A stretch of DNA of 29,455 nucleotides. Origin: an uncultured Succinatimonas sp. GTDB taxonomy: Bacteria > Pseudomonadota > Gammaproteobacteria > Enterobacterales > Succinivibrionaceae. The notes beneath the pieces are model-generated. The model ran no database searches, was not told the origin of the DNA, and saw only the letters and a list, made by a program, of their open reading frames with translations. This document shows positions 7,547 through 16,184 of this stretch, in pieces (the stretch's first letter is position 1; each line of letters begins with the position of its first letter). The stretch covers positions 1 through 29,455 of the forward strand of contig CALFLJ010000050.1 in the NCBI GenBank assembly GCA_937880335.1. The letters are read 5' to 3'. A program made the translations under genes and the position numbers.

Positions 7547-8905
7547 TTATTCAGACTTACTTCTTAAGATTGGAGGCATATCCCATAAATCAGAAGAATT
7601 ATCCTCAATACCTCGAGTCATATTTCCCACAGGAACCTCAGATGGTTCAGTTGCAGCAATAGATAAATCTTGCTCCTTTGGAACATTACTTTGTCCAAAA
7701 GCCTGACGGTCAAAAACCTGAGGACTCTGCTGATGGAATGCATGCTGAGCTGGCTGAACTTGCTGTGGCATACGTAATGAATCAACTCTTACGCCCTGAC
7801 CATTAACACCAGCAAAGAAATTATTAGTTCCTGCTAATGGCGGAACAGCTCCTGCTTGTGAATTATAGGAGTTAGGGATCATACCGCGGTTTGCCCCAGG
7901 AAGAGGATCTGATGCAGAAATACCAGTAATAAGGATAGTAATTGAAATTTGATCTTCACTTACACTACTATCAAAAGTCATACCAAACTTACAATCGGCC
8001 TCTTCATCTGCGTATGACTGTACAGCGTTACATACCTCTTCCCACTTAGTAATAGGGAAGTTAGGATTAACTCTAACGTTAACTAACAGGCCTGCAGCGG
8101 AAGAAACATCCACAGGCTCAATAAGAGGTGAATGAATTGCGCGCTCTACAGCATCCTCAACAAAGTTTGCACCCTGACCTACACCAGAACCAATCATGGC
8201 ATGGCCACGTCCACGCATAACAGTAATAACATCTGCAAAGTCTAAGTTTATATATCCTGGATTTGTAATGAAATCTGTAATGCCTCGAACTGCATTTAAT
8301 AAAACATCATTCGCTGCATTAAAAGCATTAACAATAGAGATATTTGCGCCTAAATTCTTTAATAACTTATCGTTATCTATGACAATTAAAGAATCTACAT
8401 GCTTACTAAGCTCAGTTATACCTGACTCTGCATTAACCATGTGACGTTTGCCTTCAAATTTAAAAGGCTTCGTTACAACTGCTACAGTTAATGCGCCTGT
8501 TTCTTTAGCAATCTCTGCAATAATCGGTGCAGCACCAGTACCAGTACCACCGCCCATACCTGCTGTAATAAAGACCATATTAGAGCCTTGTAAAAGCTTC
8601 TTAATATCTTCCTTACTTTCCTCAGCAGCCTTACGCCCCTTGTTAGGGTCACATCCTGCCCCCAAACCATTGGTTAATTTAACACCAATTTGGACTTTTA
8701 AAGGAGAGGTTGATTTTTTCAAAGCCTGAGAGTCTGTATTTACAGCAATGAATTCTACACCGCTTAGGCTTTCATCAATCATGTGTTGCAGAGAATTACC
8801 TCCGCCACCACCTATACCTATAATGCGGATAACACACTTAGTGTTCGGCGTGATCCCCGTATCAGGGGCATTATCTGAAACCGATTCGACACGAAAATCG
8901 CTCAT
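7547..8905 (-). CDS. ftsZ: cell division protein FtsZ (canonical copy, next to ftsA)
   Basis: A tubulin-like GTPase that forms the Z ring at midcell and recruits the divisome. It has 452 residues. The core shows the nucleotide loop GIGGGGGNS (30-38), GGGTGTG (118-124) and the T7 loop NLDFAD (220-225), all canonical. After the core (ending about 330) comes a linker of about 105 residues rich in Q, P and A. The tail (about 438-452, with DLWDMPPILRSK) is a conserved FtsA-binding type peptide. The position directly after ftsA is the ancestral one, so I treat this as the original copy. In a 60-residue stretch around the GTPase signature it matches the second FtsZ at 44 positions (about 73%), consistent with gene duplication. 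It starts at ATG 8905 behind a weak GAGA-type ribosome site and is followed by its own terminator. Confidence 0.97.
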   Translation of the reverse strand: MSDFRVESVSDNAPDTGITPNTKCVIRIIGIGGGGGNSLQHMIDESLSGVEFIAVNTDSQALKKSTSPLKVQIGVKLTNGLGAGCDPNKGRKAAEESKEDIKKLLQGSNMVFITAGMGGGTGTGAAPIIAEIAKETGALTVAVVTKPFKFEGKRHMVNAESGITELSKHVDSLIVIDNDKLLKNLGANISIVNAFNAANDVLLNAVRGITDFITNPGYINLDFADVITVMRGRGHAMIGSGVGQGANFVEDAVERAIHSPLIEPVDVSSAAGLLVNVRVNPNFPITKWEEVCNAVQSYADEEADCKFGMTFDSSVSEDQISITILITGISASDPLPGANRGMIPNSYNSQAGAVPPLAGTNNFFAGVNGQGVRVDSLRMPQQVQPAQHAFHQQSPQVFDRQAFGQSNVPKEQDLSIAATEPSEVPVGNMTRGIEDNSSDLWDMPPILRSKSE

Positions 8906-8991
8906 TTTATATTTCTCTTTATTTTTTAAATGATTTTGCTAATAGTAGCATTATCTTACTATGAATAACATAATAAACAAACAAATATGGC

Positions 8992-10368
8992 TTAAAACTC
9001 ACGATTTATCCATTCGCGAGCTTGCTCTAACCATCCCTTACGTTTTGATGTTCTGCGATTACGCTTGTCGTTTAAATAATTTTCAGAATCATCTTTTGCA
9101 CAGCGTAATAACCCTATAACCACAGATTTGTCTGCATATAACATCTCTTGAATATTTGGGCCACCTTCAACAACGCTAATACCGCGAGGAAAACCTATAC
9201 GGAATTTTCTGTTCCCATAAGGTTCACTGTTTTCTTCTTTATTAAAGATAACCATTTCCAAGGCTGTCATAATTCCTGGAGTATGAGCTAGACCTCCGGT
9301 TATCACAAAACCTGCGCCTAAATTTAGTCCTTCTCCCTTGCGATATTGATTTACTAAAGACTCAATACGCTGCGAGACACGCCTAAAAATATTTACAAAA
9401 CGTAAATATATAAGACTGTTTAATAAATTCTGAGAAAGATTTAACTCAACTTCAACTGTTCTCTGGCCCACTGCCGTTATAGCTTTCACAGGGATTAACT
9501 GATCTGGTGAATAAGAATCATTAACACACATACCAGAGTAAATTCTTACCTTTTCAGCTTGAGACATGCGTATTCCAAAAGAACGGGCAATCTCATCGTC
9601 AATAAACACACCGCCATCAGTAAAACCGAAACTGAAGATACGGCATTTTTTATCAAAAACACTTACACCAACAGTCCCCTTACCTATATCAATATGGCAA
9701 ACGCCAATCTCTTTCTCACTTTCAGTTAAAACTGCATCTGAAGCTGCGTTATCACAATTAACCTCACTATCAATTACAATATTTGGGTCAACCATATTTA
9801 ACACACTTCTAATATTATTCAAATGTGAGTGCTTAACTCCAATAAAGTGAACAGAAGCTGATAATTTTTTAGCATACTGACCTACAGGATTTTTTATCTC
9901 AGATGATGTCTCGGTTATAAAGTTCTGCGGGATAACATGTATAATTTTGTAGTTAGACTCATTTAGAGTCTGAACTCCCATCTTCGCAGATTTTATTACC
10001 TGGTCTCGATCTTCTTCACTAACAATTCCTGTAGGAATAAGTGCGTTTCCCTCTTGATTTTCCGCAGCGGAAAAGCAACTTGGAACACCTACGGTTAAAT
10101 GTTTAACTTCGATGCCGTACTCTTCATTAAAGGCTCTAATTAACTCTGCAATAGTGGCACTTAACTCACTAATATCAGTTACAGCACCTTTACTTACACC
10201 TCGGCTTAAAGTTTCCTTATAACCAATAATTTCAACAGTCTTATCATGCTCAACACGGCCTGCAATAAGACGAATTTTTGATGAACCTATATCTAACGCT
10301 ATTTGAATTTTATCATCAGAATTTTGACCTGCTGATGATTTAGCGTAGCTTTTTTGGAATAGACTCAT
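8992..10368 (-). CDS. ftsA: cell division protein FtsA
   Basis: An actin-like ATPase that anchors FtsZ filaments to the inner face of the cytoplasmic membrane and helps activate septal synthesis. It has 458 residues (E. coli 420). The actin-family phosphate motifs are visible: ALDIGSSKIRL near 24-34, HIDIGKGTVGVSVF in the middle, and ITGGLAHTPGI. The last 17 residues (442-458, with GWLEQAREWI) form an amphipathic helix like the E. coli membrane-targeting tail. The ATG at 10368 lies 29 bp inside the end of ftsQ and has a strong GGGAGG ribosome site within ftsQ, so the two are tightly coupled. An 86-bp AT-rich gap follows before ftsZ(a). Confidence 0.96.
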   Translation of the reverse strand: MSLFQKSYAKSSAGQNSDDKIQIALDIGSSKIRLIAGRVEHDKTVEIIGYKETLSRGVSKGAVTDISELSATIAELIRAFNEEYGIEVKHLTVGVPSCFSAAENQEGNALIPTGIVSEEDRDQVIKSAKMGVQTLNESNYKIIHVIPQNFITETSSEIKNPVGQYAKKLSASVHFIGVKHSHLNNIRSVLNMVDPNIVIDSEVNCDNAASDAVLTESEKEIGVCHIDIGKGTVGVSVFDKKCRIFSFGFTDGGVFIDDEIARSFGIRMSQAEKVRIYSGMCVNDSYSPDQLIPVKAITAVGQRTVEVELNLSQNLLNSLIYLRFVNIFRRVSQRIESLVNQYRKGEGLNLGAGFVITGGLAHTPGIMTALEMVIFNKEENSEPYGNRKFRIGFPRGISVVEGGPNIQEMLYADKSVVIGLLRCAKDDSENYLNDKRNRRTSKRKGWLEQAREWINREF

Positions 10369-11125
10369 TATTGTCCTCCCGCGAATTCTCTATTTTTCCC
10401 ACCGCAAAACCAACGTCATAACGAAGATCTACGTATGGCACTTGATTTATATTCAAGCCAGTTTGTTCAAATGCTTTTAAAAACCGGTCAAGACGCGCTC
10501 TGGCATCTTTAAATTGACCTAAAATAAGTCTTGTTTTAATTTTATTATTCAATGTAAGAGTATAGCTATGAACCTTATCTAAATATAGAGAGTACATTTG
10601 ATAGGCCCTCTTACCTTCCATCATGCGGATAAATTGTACAGCAGCTGCATAAACCTCAGGAGCAAGATTTTCACGCTCTGCCCCTAAATGAACTAAATTA
10701 GCTTGATAGTTTCCTCCCTTAGGATAAAACACTGATGCTGTCTTAGCATCATAAAAGCCATTTTCATTCCAAAAAGCAGCAGGAACGTGCTCAACTATAG
10801 AAATAACTAGTGTATCAGGCATTTTCTTGCTTATTACGACTTGAGCGATCCAAGGTTCTTGTTCCAGCGTTTTTTGCAAAACACTCAAATCTAATGAAGC
10901 TATATTTTGTCCGGCACAAATTCTACCTGTTATATCTGCAATTTGTTTTTTGGTAAGTTGTTGCAAAGCCCCATCAATTTCAACAGAACGAACAGGCAAT
11001 ACATCTTGGTGAGAGAGCATGTCTTTTAAAAATATGTCTCCTCTCACCACAAACAAAATCAGAAGGATTGCAAAGAGCAAACCTCCTAATATATAACCAC
11101 GTGTCCGTCTAAAGCGGGGATTCAC
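10340..11125 (-). CDS. ftsQ: cell division protein FtsQ
   Basis: A single-pass inner membrane protein that joins FtsB and FtsL in the regulatory FtsQLB complex. It has 261 residues (E. coli 276). A short basic cytoplasmic tail (1-10) is followed by a membrane segment at about 11-28, a POTRA domain at about 45-113 (beginning VRSVEIDGA) and the beta domain to about 240. The start is GTG at 11125, two bases after the murC stop, with a GAGGAA ribosome site inside the murC end. In E. coli ddlB lies between murC and ftsQ; here it is absent. The end overlaps ftsA by 29 bp. Confidence 0.93.
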   Translation of the reverse strand: MNPRFRRTRGYILGGLLFAILLILFVVRGDIFLKDMLSHQDVLPVRSVEIDGALQQLTKKQIADITGRICAGQNIASLDLSVLQKTLEQEPWIAQVVISKKMPDTLVISIVEHVPAAFWNENGFYDAKTASVFYPKGGNYQANLVHLGAERENLAPEVYAAAVQFIRMMEGKRAYQMYSLYLDKVHSYTLTLNNKIKTRLILGQFKDARARLDRFLKAFEQTGLNINQVPYVDLRYDVGFAVGKIENSREDNNESIPKKLR

Positions 11126-11127
11126 CT

Positions 11128-12579
11128 CTATTCCTCACATTTAGTCCAAATTTTACTCAAATTACGCGCAACCTGTACAACATTTCCTGCACCTTGGGTT
11201 AAAACCAAAGCTCCATCAGGTACAATTGAGGACAATAACTCTGGGACCTCATCTACGTTTTCAACAAAATGTGGCTCAAACTTACCTTTTGCTCTTAGAG
11301 ATCTACACAGATGACGACCATCTGCACCAGATATGGGGTCCTCACCTGCAGAATAAACTTCTACCAAAATAAGCTCATCAACATTCTGTAATACACGAAC
11401 AAAATCTTCGTATAAATCTCTTGTACGAGTATATCGATGTGGCTGAAAAACCATACACAGTTTTTTTTCAGGATAAGCTGCACGTGCAGCATCAATTGTT
11501 GCCATAATCTCAGTTGGATGATGGCCGTAATCATCAACTAAAGTAATCTTATGACCATTAGGAGTTTTAAATGCTCCATAATTTTGAAAACGTCGACCTA
11601 CTCCTGAAAAACTGCGTAAAGCCTCAGCTGTAATTGCAGGATCAATTCCCTCCTCACAGGCCACAGCAATTGCAGCGGCTGCATTTTTTGCCATATGTAA
11701 TCCTGGGATTGGCAATTCTATCTTTAACTCAAAATCATCTCTGCCTTTGACAACAAAACTTGAGGATGGCCCATTTTCCTTAAAATCGCAGACTCTAAAA
11801 TCAGCATCTTCACTTAAACCGTATGTGATAACAGTGCGTCCAATTTTAGGTAAAATTTCTCTTACGTTGATATCATCTATACAGGCTACAACCACACCGT
11901 AAAAAGGTAAATTATGCAAAAATTCTACAAAAGTTGATCTAAGCTTATTAAAATCCCCATCATAAGTATCTAAATGATCAGCCTCAATATTAGTTACAAC
12001 GGTCAACATAGGTTGCAAATGCAAAAAGGAGGCATCGGATTCATCAGCCTCTGCAATAAGATAGCGACCAGTACCTAGACGGGCATTAGTACCCGCAGAA
12101 TTTAAAAGACCGCCTATAACAAAAGTTGGATCCAATTTTGCTTGAGCAAATATCGAAGCGATAAGACTTGTTGTTGTGGTTTTACCATGGGTACCGCATA
12201 CAGCAATTCCGTATCTATACCGCATAAGCTCGCCTAACATCTCTGCACGACGAACAACAGGAATGTGCAATGCATAGGCAGCTTCAACCTCAGGATTTCC
12301 TGAATGTATTGCAGATGAAACCACAACAACACTTGCTCCTGCAATATTTTCTGCTCTGTGGCCTATAAAAATAGTAACACCTAAGCTTTCAAGTCTTGCT
12401 GTAACCTTAGATGCGCTTATATCAGACCCTGATACTGTATAGCCTTCATTACGTAAAACCTCAGCTATACCACACATTCCAGCTCCACCAATTCCCACAA
12501 AGTGGATTCTTCTTACCTTATGCATAAGTGGTATTTGAAGCTGTTGAGATAATAAATTTGATGATATGTCTTTGTACAT
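11128..12579 (-). CDS. murC: UDP-N-acetylmuramate--L-alanine ligase
   Basis: Adds L-Ala to UDP-MurNAc, the first amino acid of the peptidoglycan stem, using ATP in the cytoplasm. At 483 residues it is the usual Mur ligase size (E. coli 491). The N-terminal Rossmann domain begins with HFVGIGGAGMCGIAEVL (26-42). The ATP loop GTHGKTTTT at 129-137 is diagnostic of MurC, and the C-terminal domain carries the conserved DDYGHHPTEI. It follows murG with a 13-bp gap, as in the ancestral dcw order. Confidence 0.97.
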   Translation of the reverse strand: MYKDISSNLLSQQLQIPLMHKVRRIHFVGIGGAGMCGIAEVLRNEGYTVSGSDISASKVTARLESLGVTIFIGHRAENIAGASVVVVSSAIHSGNPEVEAAYALHIPVVRRAEMLGELMRYRYGIAVCGTHGKTTTTSLIASIFAQAKLDPTFVIGGLLNSAGTNARLGTGRYLIAEADESDASFLHLQPMLTVVTNIEADHLDTYDGDFNKLRSTFVEFLHNLPFYGVVVACIDDINVREILPKIGRTVITYGLSEDADFRVCDFKENGPSSSFVVKGRDDFELKIELPIPGLHMAKNAAAAIAVACEEGIDPAITAEALRSFSGVGRRFQNYGAFKTPNGHKITLVDDYGHHPTEIMATIDAARAAYPEKKLCMVFQPHRYTRTRDLYEDFVRVLQNVDELILVEVYSAGEDPISGADGRHLCRSLRAKGKFEPHFVENVDEVPELLSSIVPDGALVLTQGAGNVVQVARNLSKIWTKCEE

Positions 12580-12592
12580 AAATTTTATTCCA

Positions 12593-13666
12593 CTACTTTT
12601 TCTCGCAGATAGATTCTATTATTTTAAAAGCTTTTTCAGTTGCGTTAGTAATTGCACACAAAGTTAAATTTTCAGACATTTTTTCAAGCTTTTCTCTATG
12701 TTCAATTAAATCTAAGATTGTCTGCGACAAGCTTTCATAACTTAATTCTTTTTGCGGGCACAGCATAGCTGCACCTCTTTCCTTCAAAGATAGAGCATTC
12801 TTAGTTTGATGATCATCTACAGCTGATGGCAAAGGAACAAATAAAGCTGGAATTGAAGCTACAGAGGTCTCAGCTACTGTAAGGGCTCCCGCACGACATA
12901 TTACCAAATCATGATTTAAATAGAGATCTTGCATATTATTTACAAATTCAAAAATCTCATAATTAAATTTAGCATCTTTATATTGTTCCTTAACGCTCTC
13001 AAGATGCCCTCCGCCACACTGATGGGTAACAGTAAAATTTAAATTTTTCACTAACTTTAAAGCATTAGGGACTATAGTATTTAAAGCTTGAGCTCCTAAA
13101 GATCCACCAACTACTGCAATTCTTAATTTATCCTCACGAAAATTTCTTTTTAAACCGTGAAGTTTTAGAATATCTGTTCTTACAGGATTGCCAACTACTT
13201 CAACTTTTTTTCCAGAAAAGGCGCCAGGAAATCCTAGCATTACCCTTTTAGATATTTTAAACAACAAACGATTGGTAAGCCCCGCGGCAGCATTCTGCTC
13301 ATGCAATATGACAGGAATGCGACAAATAAACGCTGCAATTCCACCTGGACCTGATGCATATCCCCCCATTCCTAAAACAGCGTCAGGCTTAAATTTCCTA
13401 ATGATTTTCAAAGATTCTAAAATAGCTCTAAAAACCATAAAAGGAACTTTAATTTTAGCCATAAGACCGTTGCGTCTTATGCCTCTGACATTAATATAAT
13501 CTATAGGATATCCGTATTTAGGAACTAATTTTTCCTCCATACGGCCACGAGTTCCAAGCCATCTTACCTCATAACCGTGTTTTTTTAATTCATCTGCAAT
13601 TGCTAAAGCAGGAAAAACATGACCACCAGTTCCTCCAGCCATAATCAGAATCTTTTTATATGACAT
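12593..13666 (-). CDS. murG: lipid II synthase: UDP-GlcNAc transferase MurG
   Basis: A peripheral membrane GT-B glycosyltransferase that adds GlcNAc to lipid I to make lipid II. I choose the ATG at 13666, giving 357 residues (E. coli 355) beginning MSYKKILIMAGG. The longer frame starts at a TTG at 13708 and adds 14 residues that overlap ftsW and have no counterpart in the family. Motifs: MAGGTGGH (9-16) for the lipid-facing loop, HEQNA, and GGSLGAQALN in the nucleotide-sugar domain. It overlaps the end of ftsW by 11 bp, and the ribosome site is weak, so coupling to ftsW translation is likely. Confidence 0.96.
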   Translation of the reverse strand: MSYKKILIMAGGTGGHVFPALAIADELKKHGYEVRWLGTRGRMEEKLVPKYGYPIDYINVRGIRRNGLMAKIKVPFMVFRAILESLKIIRKFKPDAVLGMGGYASGPGGIAAFICRIPVILHEQNAAAGLTNRLLFKISKRVMLGFPGAFSGKKVEVVGNPVRTDILKLHGLKRNFREDKLRIAVVGGSLGAQALNTIVPNALKLVKNLNFTVTHQCGGGHLESVKEQYKDAKFNYEIFEFVNNMQDLYLNHDLVICRAGALTVAETSVASIPALFVPLPSAVDDHQTKNALSLKERGAAMLCPQKELSYESLSQTILDLIEHREKLEKMSENLTLCAITNATEKAFKIIESICEKK

Positions 13667-14798
13667 TTTTCTTATTACCAAACTGATTGTTTCGCCATTC
13701 AAAGTCAATACGTAACAAAATCGCTATAGCACAAGAGCATACAATCATAGAAGATCCTCCATAACTTATAAGAGGCAAGGTAAGACCTTTTGTAGGAAGA
13801 GCCCCTGAGGCTACTCCTATATTGATGATTGTTTGCATAAAGAACCAAATACCAATACTGTATGCAACATAACCTTGAAACAAAGCATCATGTCGCAAGA
13901 TGCTAAAACCTAAGCGTATAGACTTATAAACAATTACAAGTTCAAGCAGTAAAACAAATACAACTCCGACAAAGCCAAATTCCTCGCCCAAGATAGCAGT
14001 AACAAAATCGTTGTGAGCCTCAGGCAGATAGCCTAATTTTTGTATTGAATTTCCAAGCCCCTCACCAAAGATTCCCCCACGACCATATGCCATAAGAGAC
14101 TGTGTAAGCTGATAACCAGATCCAAACTGATCTGCCCATGGATCTAAAAAAGAGGTTACGCGACTTAGGCGATAAGGTTGGGTTATAACTCCTATTACAG
14201 CTACTGTCACTGCGGCTAAAAAAACACAAATGTATTTTATAAGACCAGCTCCTGCGACCCATAAAATTGCTAAGGTAAGAGATGCTACTACCATAGTAGA
14301 ACCAAAATCAGGTTGCTCAATTAGTAAAGCTCCCATAACAGTTAGAAATGCAAATGGCTTTAAAAATCCACTTAAAGTCTTACTTACCGACTCTATTTTG
14401 CGGCTGGTATAACTTGAAAAATACAAAATCCAACAGAGCTTTAATACCTCTGCAGGTTGTAAATTAAAGAAGCCTAAGCTTATCCAACGTCGCGCCTGAT
14501 TAACCTCTCGACCTATTAAAAGGACTAAAATCAAAAGAATAATTGAAACAATCATTCCGCCAAAAGACAGGCGCTCTAGAGTTTTACTTGGGATTGTCGC
14601 TGTTATAAAAGCACATAATATCCCCATCACAATGGTAATAATATGTCTTTTAGTTTGATAAAACTCATCCCCATAACGCATCATTGATTCCATAACCGAG
14701 GAGGTACTTATCATTACCACCCCAATACACAAAAGCAAAAATACGACTAAAACCAAACCTCTATCATAGCGTGGCGCCTGATCTTTTATCATACTCAT
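13656..14798 (-). CDS. ftsW: peptidoglycan glycosyltransferase FtsW (SEDS family)
   Basis: A multipass inner membrane polymerase that builds septal glycan strands from lipid II together with FtsI. It has 380 residues (E. coli 414) and about ten membrane segments. Conserved SEDS features are NQARRWISLG, the QPAE loop, QPDFGST, the region FLDPWAD with the essential Asp, KLGYLPEAHNDFVTAILGEE, and GALPTKGLTLPLISYGGSS. The gene lies 12 bp after murD and overlaps murG by 11 bp. The shorter length reflects a short N-terminal cytoplasmic tail (about 13 residues) before the first membrane segment. Confidence 0.96.
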   Translation of the reverse strand: MSMIKDQAPRYDRGLVLVVFLLLCIGVVMISTSSVMESMMRYGDEFYQTKRHIITIVMGILCAFITATIPSKTLERLSFGGMIVSIILLILVLLIGREVNQARRWISLGFFNLQPAEVLKLCWILYFSSYTSRKIESVSKTLSGFLKPFAFLTVMGALLIEQPDFGSTMVVASLTLAILWVAGAGLIKYICVFLAAVTVAVIGVITQPYRLSRVTSFLDPWADQFGSGYQLTQSLMAYGRGGIFGEGLGNSIQKLGYLPEAHNDFVTAILGEEFGFVGVVFVLLLELVIVYKSIRLGFSILRHDALFQGYVAYSIGIWFFMQTIINIGVASGALPTKGLTLPLISYGGSSMIVCSCAIAILLRIDFEWRNNQFGNKKNVI

Positions 14799-14810
14799 TT
14801 AGGACTAACC

Positions 14811-16142
14811 TTAATCCTCTTCTAAAAGGCGGGTTACCATGCTCACAAAAATTTGACCACGATCTTCAAAACCTTTAAATTGATCAAATGATGCACATGC
14901 AGGAGATAGTAATACCCCCTGACCTGGCTTTGCTATAGCATTAGCGTCTCTTAGAGCTTGACGCATATTTAATGCCGGATGACAGTGCTCTTTTGATAAA
15001 TCTAAAATTTTTTGGGCATCTTTTCCAAAGCAAAAGACATCACAAACCTCTTTTCCAATATATTTCTGCAAAGGAGTAAAATCCTGACCTTTACCAAGCC
15101 CCCCTGCCAATAGAATAATGCCATTTTTATGTAAATTTTTTAGCCCCATAATTGCAGCCTCTGTAGATGCAACGTTGGTGGCCTTAGAGTCATTGTAGTA
15201 ATTAACGCCAGCAAGTTTACGCACTAGTTGACAACGATGCGGTAAACCACTAAATGTTTTCAAAGCTAGTAATTGAGCACTTTTAGGGATTCCCGCCGCA
15301 TCAGCTAGAGCCATAGCTGCTAAAGCATTTAACTGATTGTGTACACCATAAATGCGCATCTCGTTTGTATTTATAAATTTCTTTCCGTTAACGGTGAGAT
15401 ACGTATTATCATTTTCTTCTAAACGACCATATGAAGTATTATCTAGACCGAAACTAATACTTCCTGCACCATTTCCATTAAATGTTGCTTTATCGTCGCG
15501 ATTGGTAACAACGACTTCACAATTGCGGAAAATCTCATGCTTTGCATGAGCATATTCAACAATTGAGCCATGATACCTATCTAAATGATCTTCTGACACA
15601 TTTAAAATAACGCCTGCACGTAATTTCAAACTGCGAGTGGTTTCAAGCTCAAAGCTTGATAACTCAAGGACGTACAAATCAATATCGTCAGATAATATAT
15701 TAAAAACAGGATTACCAATATTAGCGCCAATAGCAACATGAAGGCCTGCTTTGTCTGCCATATATCCTAGTAAAGTGGTAACTGTTGATTTTCCGTTTGA
15801 ACCAGTAATTCCAATTACAGGAGCTTTTACCTCAAAGGCGAAAAGCTCAATATCACCAACAATTTTAACACCAGCTTTTTTTGCACTTTGAATCTCTGGC
15901 ATAAAAATACTTAGACCTGGACTTAACACAATAATGTCATAAGTCTTAAGCTCATCTTCATTTAAAGGTCCTAAGTGAAAATCTATACCTACTGGTAATT
16001 CTTCAATATGCGGAGGGTTTTCACGCGTATCAAAAACGGCTAACTTCTTTAAATCATGCTTTAAAAGATAGTTTATTGCTGCAATATTTGATATTCCCAA
16101 TCCAAGAACTGCAATTTTTTTTCCATTTAGGGCTGTGTTCAT
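14811..16142 (-). CDS. murD: UDP-N-acetylmuramoylalanine--D-glutamate ligase
   Basis: Adds D-Glu to UDP-MurNAc-L-Ala with ATP in the cytoplasm. It has 443 residues (E. coli 438). The N-terminal Rossmann segment is VLGLGISNIAA (12-22). The ATP loop GITGSNGKST is at 111-120, VSEDHLDRY follows in the central domain, and YYNDSKATN lies at the start of the C-terminal part, all MurD signatures. A 42-bp gap with no clear promoter separates it from mraY, and the ribosome site is weak. Confidence 0.96.
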   Translation of the reverse strand: MNTALNGKKIAVLGLGISNIAAINYLLKHDLKKLAVFDTRENPPHIEELPVGIDFHLGPLNEDELKTYDIIVLSPGLSIFMPEIQSAKKAGVKIVGDIELFAFEVKAPVIGITGSNGKSTVTTLLGYMADKAGLHVAIGANIGNPVFNILSDDIDLYVLELSSFELETTRSLKLRAGVILNVSEDHLDRYHGSIVEYAHAKHEIFRNCEVVVTNRDDKATFNGNGAGSISFGLDNTSYGRLEENDNTYLTVNGKKFINTNEMRIYGVHNQLNALAAMALADAAGIPKSAQLLALKTFSGLPHRCQLVRKLAGVNYYNDSKATNVASTEAAIMGLKNLHKNGIILLAGGLGKGQDFTPLQKYIGKEVCDVFCFGKDAQKILDLSKEHCHPALNMRQALRDANAIAKPGQGVLLSPACASFDQFKGFEDRGQIFVSMVTRLLEED

Positions 16143-16184
16143 ACTAAATCCATTAGATCTTATAATTCAAAATAGAAGTTATTT

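Noticed and set aside
7519..7551. Two copies of the palindrome AATAAATTTATT around the ftsZ(a) stop
   Set aside because: Suggestive, but such AT palindromes are expected by chance in this base composition; no function claimed.
8448..8729. Shadow frames opposite the ftsZ(a) core
   Set aside because: They lie fully inside a conserved CDS in another frame, with composition dictated by the FtsZ codons.
13667..13708. Upstream TTG start extending MurG by 14 residues
   Set aside because: The ATG at 13666 gives the family length and the standard MSYKKILIMAGGTGGH start; the extension overlaps ftsW by 53 bp and has no family counterpart.
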